From: CAVOOW01 sp963697675
Lineage (GTDB): Bacteria; Actinomycetota; Actinomycetes; JACCUZ01
DNA length: 64,000 nucleotides
Direction of reading: 5' to 3'
Assembly: GCA_963697675.1 (NCBI GenBank)
Contig: CAVOOW010000005.1
Span: 434,001 to 498,000, forward strand
Shown here: piece after piece, positions 46,573-54,099 of the stretch
Numbering within the stretch: the first letter of the stretch is position 1
How the letters are laid out: each line of letters begins with the position of its first letter
The notes under the pieces: generated by a model
Told to the model about the DNA's origin: nothing
Seen by the model: the letters and a program-made list of their open reading frames with translations, nothing else
Database searches by the model: none
Translations under genes and position numbers: made by a program

Positions 46573-46936
46573 GGTCGCGGACCGTGCGTACCAACGTGTC
46601 CGGATCGAACGGCTTGGTGACGTACGCGTCGACTCCGACGCTGCGCCCCTTCCTGATGTCGGCCTCCTGGGCGCAGGCCGTGACCATCGCGATCTTGAGA
46701 TGGCTGGTGCGCGGGTCGGCGCGCAAGCGAGCGACGGTGTCGAACCCGTCGAGCCGCGGCATCACGACGTCGATCGTCACGACGTCAGGGATCACGTCGT
46801 GGATCTTGTCGAGTGCGTCCTGACCGTCGACAGCGGTCACCACGTCGAAGCCCTCGAGCTCGAGGTTGACGCTGATCAGTGTTCTGATGACGGCACTGTC
46901 GTCGACGACGAGCACTCGCCGTCGCGGATCGCCCAT
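46556..46936 (-). CDS. CheY-like single-domain response regulator
   Basis: 126 aa receiver domain alone. RVLVVDDSAVIRTLISVNLE, phospho-acceptor Asp in DVVTIDVVMPRLDGFDTVAR, the Thr in AMVTACAQE and the Lys in DAYVTKPFDPDTLV are in place. No output domain and no kinase nearby, so it must act by protein contact. ATG 46936 lies 6 nt after TACCCT (46948-46943): leaderless. An ATG at 46957 is less likely. Confidence 0.88.
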   Translation of the reverse strand: MGDPRRRVLVVDDSAVIRTLISVNLELEGFDVVTAVDGQDALDKIHDVIPDVVTIDVVMPRLDGFDTVARLRADPRTSHLKIAMVTACAQEADIRKGRSVGVDAYVTKPFDPDTLVRTVRDLIDPC

Positions 46937-47009
46937 GCTGGCAGGGTAATCGGACACCAGCGACTTCGTGGGCGAATCGGTCAGGCTGCTAACCTCTGTG
47001 CCTGCCCGA

Positions 47010-47081
47010 GCCCCCGTAGCTCAGGGGATAGAGCACCGCCCTCCGGAGGCGGTGGCGTAGGTTCGAATCCTACCGGGGGCA
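47010..47081 (+). tRNA. tRNA-Arg (anticodon CCG)
   Basis: Cloverleaf: acceptor GCCCCCG (47010-47016) with CGGGGGC (47074-47080), D stem GCTC/GAGC, anticodon stem CCGCC/GGCGG with loop CTCCGGA (anticodon CCG at 47043-47045), T arm GTAGG TTCGAAT CCTAC, discriminator A. No encoded CCA. It decodes CGG. The 3' half is the likely attachment site of the element to the right. Confidence 0.95.
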
Positions 47082-47294
47082 CGCCTAAAACCCCAGGTCA
47101 GAGGCTCGAGACACCGTTTTCGACGCTCCCACTAATGATCTTGACCACATTTTGACCACAGACTGCGTGGTCAACAATGGCACGCGTCGGCACGTCGCGC
47201 CACAGCCGAACACGGCGACCGATCGTTGTTTCATGGACGACGTGAATGGTCCGGCGACCCGGTGTGTGCACGGGTGCGCCGGTACTCTGTGCCC

Positions 47295-47525
47295 GTGGCG
47301 TTCGAACGAATCACCGTTGACCCGGACACGATGGGCGGCATGCCCTGCATCCGCGGGCTTCGCATCCCTGTGGCCACGGTTGTCGCGATGGTCGCCGACG
47401 GTTTGACCGTCGCGGAGATCGTCGACGAGCTGCCCGACCTCACGGCCGAGGATGTGGCCGAAGCGCTGCGCTACGCCGCCGAGGCGATGCGTGAGCGCGA
47501 GCTGCCGTTGCGCCACTCTGCATGA
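47295..47525 (+). CDS. DUF433 antitoxin (VapB-like)
   Basis: 76 aa. FERITVDPDTMGGMPCIRGL, RIPVATVVAMVADG and EIVDELPDLTAEDVAEALRY form the DUF433 winged-helix fold, which pairs with DUF5615 PIN-like toxins in many bacteria. GTG 47295 follows TACTCT by 6 nt, a leaderless start; the ATG at 47232 would add a non-homologous tail. Stop overlaps the toxin start (ATGA). Presumed to neutralise the toxin and repress its own promoter. Confidence 0.85.
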   Translation: MAFERITVDPDTMGGMPCIRGLRIPVATVVAMVADGLTVAEIVDELPDLTAEDVAEALRYAAEAMRERELPLRHSA

Positions 47526-47893
47526 GGTTCCTGCTCGACGAGAACCTCTCACCCAAGCTCGTCGAGCTGCTGGGCCGCGACGGACACGATGTCGTTCACG
47601 TCCGCGACATCGGACTGGTCAGCGCATCCGACGAGGTGGTCATCGCCGCTGCGAGCGCCGACGACCGGATCCTCATCAGCGCCGACACCGACTTCGGCAC
47701 ACTGCTCGCGAGGAGCCACGCCAGCCGGCCTTCCTTCGTGCTGATCCGCCGCGCGTCCGGGCGCCGGGCCGTCGATCAAGCCGCGCTGATCATCGACAAT
47801 CTGGTTGCAGTGAAAGCAGATCTGGAGGTCGGCGCCATTGTCGTGCTCGGCGAGAGCACCGTGCGCATCCGACGTCTGCCGATCGGCGAGTGA
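47522..47893 (+). CDS. DUF5615 PIN-like ribonuclease toxin
   Basis: 123 aa. MRFLLDENLSPKLVELLGRD carries the first acidic residues (D6, E7) and VVHVRDIGLVSASDEVVIAA the second cluster. RILISADTDFGTLLA has the D-x-D acidic pair: the PIN-like Mut7-C/DUF5615 arrangement. Likely RNase toxin, translationally coupled to the DUF433 gene. All predicted catalytic acids are present, so it should be active if the annotation is right. Confidence 0.85.
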   Translation: MRFLLDENLSPKLVELLGRDGHDVVHVRDIGLVSASDEVVIAAASADDRILISADTDFGTLLARSHASRPSFVLIRRASGRRAVDQAALIIDNLVAVKADLEVGAIVVLGESTVRIRRLPIGE

Positions 47894-47929
47894 CCTGCCG
47901 CTTTAGACGACTGGGTCTAGGTCGGTTCG

Positions 47930-48202
47930 CTATCCGGACGACGTCGAGCGACTCAACAGCTCGCGCAGCGGAGCTGTCGGCACCTTGATCAGCCGCCCGA
48001 TGCGCAACACCGGTGTCGGCCACTCCCCCTGTCGCACCAGCTTGTAGGCGGTCGTGCGGCCGACACCGAGCAAGGACGCGGCCTCGATCAGGTCGATCAC
48101 CGGAGGCAGGTCAGCGAGCCGCTCCGTGCTGCCTCCCGCGCCTCCGGTGACCAGATGCAAGGTGCGGTCCGTGGCGTCGGTGGCGATCGGGTCACTGCTC
48201 AT
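47930..48202 (-). CDS. xis: Excisionase-like helix-turn-helix DNA-binding protein
   Basis: 90 aa. The C-terminal half is a MerR/AlpA-type HTH_17 domain: VIDLIEAASLLGVGRTTAYK and LVRQGEWPTPVLRIGRLIKV. Such proteins act as recombination directionality factors or regulators in actinobacterial integrative elements. AAGGGATATCACG precedes the ATG at 48202. It overlaps the 3' end of the relaxase gene by 11 nt, so they are co-transcribed. The integrase is about 15 kb away rather than adjacent, which is unusual. Confidence 0.75.
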   Translation of the reverse strand: MSSDPIATDATDRTLHLVTGGAGGSTERLADLPPVIDLIEAASLLGVGRTTAYKLVRQGEWPTPVLRIGRLIKVPTAPLRELLSRSTSSG

Positions 48203-51118
48203 CGTGATATCCCTTCGGCTCTGGGGTGATTGAGGTCCTGAGTTCGCGAGTGCTGCCAACCGTTGTCTCGGTGTCGCGGCAGCTGGCGGCTGGCGAGGGT
48301 TTGGGTGTGGCGGACGGCGAGCCGCGCGGCGAGCCAGTCGAGGTGCTTGTCGTCGTGCGACTGGCGATCGTCCGGTCGTTGTCGTGGTCGTTCGGGACGT
48401 AGAGGTGGTTGCTGGTGCGGCCGCGGGACAGCGCGACGTAGCCGGCTTCACGGCTGAGCGCTCCGGCGCCGTAGAGCAGGGCGATGTCGACGGTGGCGCC
48501 TTGGGCTTTGTGGCAGGTCATGGCGTACCCGTGGTCGAGGTGACGAGCCGCCCAGTCGGCCGGGACCGCGACGTGGCGGTGGTCGTCGGTTTCCAGGGTG
48601 AGGGTTCGGTGTCGGGCGTCGACCGCACGTGACGTCGGCGCGGGTGCCGTTGAGGACGCCGAGCTGGTAGTCGTTGGCGGTGACGATCACCCGGTCCCCG
48701 GCTCGGTACTCCCGTCGCCGCTTGCCCTCGCCGACGGTGACCGCGATCGGGCCCGAGTCGACCGGCGTCGAGGAGCCGGGCGCGGGTGGTGTCGTTGAGG
48801 TCGGCGACGTCGCGCGCGGCGCGCGGCGAGCATCACCACCTGCTCGCCCGGCGGATCTCCGCGTCGCCTTGGGCGCGTTGCTGGTCGGTCAGCCGCAGGT
48901 AGTCCTCGACGATGCGGTCGGCGAGCTGGTCGGCCGGTGCGGTGTGGACGCGACCGTGCTCGGCGTAGGCGGCGACGGCGGCTTCGGGGTCACCGGCGCG
49001 CAGGTCGGCCAGCGCGCGGCGTTCCCAGGCCTCGGTCTGTCGCTGGTTGTCGGTCAGGGTGATGGTGTCGTCGTGGCGGGCCAGTGCGGCGAACAGGCCG
49101 CCGGCGCCGATCTCGGGCAGCTGTGCGGGGTCGCCGACCAGGACCAGGGTGCCGTCGGCGGCGCGGGTGTGGGCCAGCAGCGCCGCCAGGGTGCGGGTGT
49201 CGACCATCGACGCCTCGTCGACGACCACAACGCCACCGTCCGGGAATCCGGTCATCCGACCGGTGGTCGGGTCAGTTCGCCGCGCCGCTGTCGAGCAGTC
49301 GGGCCAGTGAGGTCGAGGCGATGCCGGTGGCGTGCTCGAGGCGGCGGGCGGTGATCGCCGCGACCGCGCCACCGACGACCGGCCTGCCCTGCCCGGTCCA
49401 GGCGCGGGTCGCGGCGGCCAGGGCCGCGGTCTTGCCGGATCCGGCCGGCCCGACCACCACCGCGAGCCCGTTCGCGGCGGCCAACGAGGCCAACCATCTG
49501 TTGCTGCTCGACGGACAACCGGCCAGAGCCACCGCCACTGCCGGGTTCTTCCAGCACGACGGTCGCGGGGTGCGCCGGTGACGCGCGCAGGTCTGCCGCG
49601 ACAGCCAGGGCGGCTTGCTCGACGCCGAGCAGCTCGGCGGTGGACCACCGTGGCCCGTCCTCGCTGCGCGCGGCCAGCCGCACGGCGTCGCGGTGCCGCA
49701 GCACCAGGTCGGCGGCCGCCTCGACGCTGCGACTGGCCGACGGGCAGCCCGGTCGGCAGGTCCTGGCAGAGGGCCTGCAGCAGGTCGCGCCGGTCGAACC
49801 CGGTGGCCTGCGCGGTCAGCCCGGCCGGGCCGAGCAGGTGCTCGGCGACCTGGCGCATCGACGGCGCCGCCGGCGGCCGGGCGCGGCCCAGTGCCGCGGC
49901 GATCAGCCGGCCGGGGTGAAACCCGGCATCGCCGTGCCCTGGCTCGCCCACCGTTCGCGCAGCCGCCGTCGGGCTCACTCGGCGCGCTTGGCCGGGCGGG
50001 TGGCCAGGCACGCCGCCTGGGCGGCCTCCGGACCGGACACGCCGCGCTCGTCCATCGCCCGTCTCGATCTGCTCGCGCCGGGTCGAGAACATGGTGAGCA
50101 GGTCGGCCGGGATGCCGACGATCTCGGCGATGCCCTTCTCCGGTGTCGTCCAGGCGACACCGAGCCGCTGGGTGAGCTCCCCGCGCAGCACCGCGTGGTA
50201 GAGGTAGGAGGCGGTCAGCGCGTGCCGGTGCACGGTCCGGGAGTCGATCGCCGACCACTTGCCGTCCGCGCCGCGCAGCAGGTTCGGCACCACCAGGTGG
50301 GTGTGCAGCTGCGGGTCCCCGGCCCGCGAGGTGCGGTGCTCGAACGCGGCCACGATCCACCCGTCGGTGCCGATCCGGTCGGCGCGTTGCCCGTCGCCCT
50401 GGTGCCCGCGCAGCCCGTGCCCGGCGACCGACTCCAGGTAGGCCAACGCCTCACCGACCGCGGCCTGGTGGCCGGCGCGGACCGCGGCCGCGACCTCCGG
50501 CTCGCCGAGGCCGAACAGCGACGCTGACCGACTTCGGCGCGGACACGGTGACGTCGATGCCCGGCCTTGCGCACGTCCACCCGCCTGTCGGCGAACCGCA
50601 TCGCGGTCGCGAACCGGTCGCTGCCCCGTCGCTGTCCCGGTACACCTCGTGCGGGTCGAGCCCGGCCGCGTCAGCGAGCCGGCCGGCCCGCGCCGGTGCC
50701 AGGGTCGGTGCGCGGCGCCGGCTCGCCTTGTCCACCCGGGCAGCGACCGCGGTGAACCTCGCCCGGTCGGCCGGGTCGGCGAGCAGCGCGTCGACCGGGA
50801 CGCCGAGCTGGTCGGCCCGGGCGCGGATCGCCTCGACCAGTGGCCGGGCGGGCAGCCGGCCGCGGGAGTCGACCCGCGCAGCACCGGGGCGACCAGCACC
50901 CGCCCGTCCGGTGCCCGCCCGTCGAGCAGGGACCGCAGCACCTTCTCCCCGGTCGGGTCGAGCTGCCCGGACAGGCCGAGCTGTGCGGCCCCGGAGCCGA
51001 GCCAGACCCCGGCGCGTTCGGCGGCCCCGGTGTAGTAGTCCGCCGCGCACCCACCGGTCCGCGCCAGGTAGTAGCCCGCCGGGTCCGACCCGGCGGCGAG
51101 CATCGCCACCGAGATCAC
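48192..51118 (-). CDS. traA: MobF/TraA-type relaxase-helicase, many frame breaks
   Basis: About 975 codons. N-terminal TrwC-like relaxase: AGYYLARTGGCAADYYTGAA, then VTVSAPKSVSV, and the HUH metal site DPQLHTHLVVPNLLRG followed by WSAIDSRTVHRHALTASYLY. The C-terminal RecD-like helicase has Walker A VVVGPAGSGKTAALAAATR, Walker B VVVVDEASMVDTRTLAALL, TDNQRQTEAW and motif VI CHKAQGATV ... YVALSRGRTSNHLYV. The parts lie in all three frames with perhaps eight breaks. They are more frequent than in neighbouring core genes, so either true decay or local sequence errors. It nicks oriT and unwinds DNA for conjugation. Start taken at GTG 51118. Confidence 0.75.
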
Positions 51119-51214
51119 CACGACGACCCCCGCCCGGCACGCCGGGCTGGGACGTTGCCGGCCCCGCCGCCGGGGCTCAGCCAGGACGCACACGCTTGCG
51201 GACAGCAAAGGCCT

Positions 51215-51278
51215 CTCACACACGTCCTATGTGACAAAAAACAGGCCGAGACGAGGGGTACCCCCAAACTTTCTCGAA
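51215..51278. repeat. 64-bp direct repeat, copy 1
   Basis: Aligns base for base without gaps to 51532-51595 at about 50 of 64 positions. Shared blocks are GTCCTATG, CCGAG.CGAGGGGTACCC and TTTCTCGAA. It lies 97 bp upstream of the relaxase start. Confidence 0.7.
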
Positions 51279-51431
51279 TCCGGCTCCGAAACCCGGGCCG
51301 CTCGTCCTGGCCGGACCCGCACCGCGGCAACGAACCTTCTCCCCATTGGTGGCAGGCCGGGCCCGGACACCAACGGAAACCCACGCAAGCGGGTGCGCCT
51401 CATCGCCCATGCAGACACGATGACTAGAGAA

Positions 51432-51467
51432 GTTGCCCGCAACATTGCCCGCGACATTGCGGGCAAC
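51432..51467. repeat. Perfect 11-bp inverted repeat with TTGCCCGC copies
   Basis: GTTGCCCGCAA (51432-51442) and TTGCGGGCAAC (51457-51467) with 14 bp between, itself holding another TTGCCCGC. Two more direct copies lie at 51843-51850 and 51854-51861. Iteron-like set; candidate oriT stem or protein-binding site. Confidence 0.6.
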
Positions 51468-51531
51468 AGTGACCGCCGGGCAGATGACTCGGAGCCTGCG
51501 CGGGCGGCCCTCGCGAGCACGGCGCGTTTCC

Positions 51532-51595
51532 CTCACATAAGTCCTATGCGCCAAACCACCCCGCGAGCCGAGGGGTACCCGCGAAATTTCTCGAA
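51532..51595. repeat. 64-bp direct repeat, copy 2
   Basis: Second copy of the 51215-51278 repeat, 317 bp further from the relaxase, in the same orientation. The inverted repeat at 51432 lies between the copies. Confidence 0.7.
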
Positions 51596-52136
51596 CGTTT
51601 TGCGTTCAGCATCCGGTGACCGTGGCGGCAAGCGTTCTGTCAACCGGTCGCGCCCGGCGGCAACCGATCCGGCAAGCTCCGGCATAAGGCGGTGAACCCA
51701 TCTGCGGATGCCTCGACCGGCTAGGCGTAGCAACCAGTTGGCGAGCCGGCCTCGAGCGCTGCGATGTCGACAACGGGAGCCGTCGACTCCCGGCCACTGC
51801 TGGTCTGCCTGGTTTTCATGCTCGCCAGAATGAGCAGCAGAGTTGCCCGCACAGTTGCCCGCCGAACGGCCCCGGAGGCCCACGCCGCGCGCGACGCGCA
51901 TCCCGCCCCAGCCGTCCGGCCCGGGGCCACAACGCGTACCGGGTTTGAGGAGATCAGATCCGGCGGGCGCAGGGCAATTCAGCCCGCGACTCCATCACCG
52001 CTTCCCGACACCATCCCTGCCACCCACAGTCCACCCGAGGCAACAAGCCCCAACGCATCCGACAGCACCAGCCGCTGACCCGACGCCCACGTACAACATC
52101 GGAGCCAACGTCAACCCCGAACCTGAACAGACCTTG

Positions 52137-52159
52137 GTATCTGCGCTTCGCGCAGATAC
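52137..52159. terminator. Compact hairpin with TTC loop
   Basis: GTATCTGCGC (52137-52146) and GCGCAGATAC (52150-52159) form a perfect 10-bp stem. It stands 78 bp before the 52237 gene and could terminate transcripts entering from the left or from the relaxase side. Confidence 0.6.
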
Positions 52160-52236
52160 GTGCCGCTGCGGCTGCGCTCGCGCGTGGCCCGGCTCGCGGT
52201 CTGTCGCGGCCCATGGGCGCGTGTCAGTCTGTCGCC

Positions 52237-52857
52237 ATGACCGATGACCTCTTCCCGGCAGACGAGGACGACGATGAAGAAGCCTTCCTCGCCGCGTGGG
52301 ATGCCGCCGATAAGGCCGCAGCCCAGCTGCTGCGAGAGGCACTGCCCGAGGCGACCGGCGCGACAGCACCGGAGGTGGAACTGACCCACACCGTCCAACG
52401 GCTACGGCTCGAGCTTGCCGTCGGGAATTGGCCCTACTCCTATTTCGATCCGGCCTGCGACTGGAAGGGCCAACCACCAGACGATGACTTCGAGCTCTAC
52501 ATGGCCGCCGTGGCAGCGACGATCTCACCCGTCGGCGATCCCGGCTGGCCGGCAGAGGACCAGGCCGCAGTCATGACCCTCGAACACGGCGACTGGGCCG
52601 GCGCCGCCATCGGCCTGAAGCGCGCCGGCGTCGGCGCACCCGCGGATCCGCAATCACTGATCCGCTACATCGACGAATGCCCCGAGGTCGACGGCGACCT
52701 CGATTCCGACGACGAGCTCCTCCTCTCCCACGCGTTCGAGGTCCTCATTCCGCTCTGGGAGGCACTAGGCGTCGTCGACGAGGACCGGCGCATCACCGCA
52801 CTCGGCATCTGGGCCATCCCGCAGGCGCTGCTGGCAACCTGGGACCCACGGAACTGA
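52237..52857 (+). CDS. Acidic conserved hypothetical protein
   Basis: 206 aa, very acidic (DDLFPADEDDDEEAFLAAWD at the N-terminus), with no signal peptide or TM segment. The middle has NWPYSYFDPACDWKGQPPDD and the C-terminus is helical (LLLSHAFEVLIPLWEALGVV, then EDRRITALGIWAIPQALLAT), a helix arrangement like winged-helix or adaptor proteins. CAGTCT sits 6 nt before the ATG at 52237, suggesting a leaderless mRNA. I do not recognise the family. Island cargo; strong codon bias toward G/C at third positions supports it being a real gene. Confidence 0.7.
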   Translation: MTDDLFPADEDDDEEAFLAAWDAADKAAAQLLREALPEATGATAPEVELTHTVQRLRLELAVGNWPYSYFDPACDWKGQPPDDDFELYMAAVAATISPVGDPGWPAEDQAAVMTLEHGDWAGAAIGLKRAGVGAPADPQSLIRYIDECPEVDGDLDSDDELLLSHAFEVLIPLWEALGVVDEDRRITALGIWAIPQALLATWDPRN

Positions 52858-53051
52858 TCAGGTCAGAGCCCGACGATCGGCCGCGGGCTTGAGCGGCCAG
52901 CCGCCGCAATACCCAAGCAGCATGCCCTCTGCGCCGCCCGACCACCCGCGCGATATCCGGCATTATGCGCCGTCCCACCCGGCGCCTCGGTCGTACATCT
53001 CCCCTCCACCCGCGCCTTGCCAGGCACCAGAAATGGGCGCACTCTGGCCGC

Positions 53052-53219
53052 ATGGTGGGCCGCATCATGTGCCGCGTCAGCCTTCATCGGTGGGAGCGTC
53101 GGCGGACCGAGGACGGGCAGTGGTACGTCGCATGCGCCCGATGTGACAAGGACGGTCCGTACGACCCGGACGCGGTGGACACCGCAAACCGCACGATCGG
53201 GCCGAGCTTCGGTCCGTAA
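53052..53219 (+). CDS. Small zinc-ribbon-like protein
   Basis: 55 aa. GRIMCRVSLHRWERRRTEDG, then QWYVACARCDKDGPYDP: one Cys-His pair and a C-x-x-C, a pattern common to short actinobacterial proteins of unknown role (the C-R-x-x-x-H-R-W ... C-x-x-C type). It starts at ATG 53052, 6-7 nt after a weak -10-like CACTCT. It may have been missed by length cut-offs. The following 226 bp to the IS fragment hold nothing I can support. Confidence 0.5.
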   Translation: MVGRIMCRVSLHRWERRRTEDGQWYVACARCDKDGPYDPDAVDTANRTIGPSFGP

Positions 53220-53445
53220 GTGCCAGTACCCGGGGCGCAGTGCGATAGATCCGATTCCTTTGGGTAGTCCCAGTGGGTAGGTCTTCCTTCGGGCCAATCC
53301 ATTTCTCTCCCTCGTGGAAGCCCACGACGCCAGTGATGTGAGCGTCGACACACCTCGCATCAAGTCAGACACCAGGATGCGAAGCATCGCGGCCCATGGG
53401 CTCGGAGAGCTCGCCCTTCGTTTGACCCTGACAATGACGCCGCCA

Positions 53446-53872
53446 TCATAGATTCGAACGTCCGACACACCATTCGGCGCGTACACGTCCTGCATCCGCG
53501 CGGCGCAGCTTGTGCATCCACGCCCAGGCGGTCTCATGGGACTTGAAGCCCAGCACCGTCCGCAGACCTTGTGCGGAGATGCCGTTCTTCTGCGAGGTGA
53601 CGAACCAGATCGCGGCGAACCAGCTCGAGAGCGGGGTGCGGGTTCGGTGGAAGATCGTGCCGGCCGTCACCGAGGTCCGGCGGGCACAACGCTGACACAT
53701 CCACAAGCCATCACCGGTGCGCCAGTGCTCGGTGGCCGCGCAAGCCGGGCAGACGAAACCATTCGGCCAGCGCAGTCCCGTCAGATAGTCCAGGCAGGCC
53801 CATCGTCAGGGAACCAGGCAAGCAAATCCTGATACGTCTCGGGGTAATCGACCCCGCTTCCGGATGACCGCT
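53446..53872 (-). pseudogene. Truncated IS1595-family transposase (N-terminal part)
   Basis: The N-terminal region is readable: VDYPETYQDLLAWFPDDG, then (after a one-base break near 53800) CLDYLTGLRWPNGFVCPACA with a zinc ribbon continuing MCQRCARRTSVTAGTIFHRT, and SWFAAIWFVTSQKNGISAQG to AWMHKLRRA. These are the features before the DDE domain of IS1595 transposases. The similarity ends abruptly near 53505 and no catalytic domain follows, so the element is a dead remnant whose 3' part was replaced. Confidence 0.75.
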
Positions 53873-54099
53873 CTCATTCATACTTCATTAAGCAGATATC
53901 CCGAACACCTGTTCGAACCGAGGTAAAGGCGCAGGCCGACCCGGAATGTCGATGTGCTCGCGGCGGGGCCGCGCCTGAAACCGTTGACATCACCTGCCGC
54001 GCCCGCTGACATAGCCACGCTGTCTGCCGCTGGGTGAGAACCTGCAGGAGCACAGGCCAGTTCGCAGCCGGGCTGGGCCGGGGGAGAGGGTGATTTTGG

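Larger units (their letters stand above)
51122..52236. other. Non-coding kilobase upstream of the relaxase, with repeats
   Basis: I find no convincing gene in these 1.1 kb. They contain two 64-bp direct repeats, an 11-bp inverted repeat, further TTGCCCGC copies and a 10-bp hairpin. A position upstream of a relaxase gene is where oriT is usually found. Confidence 0.5.

Noticed and set aside
51231..51901. Overlapping open frames on both strands in the relaxase upstream region
   Set aside because: No start signals, low-complexity composition and repeats running through them; treated as non-coding.
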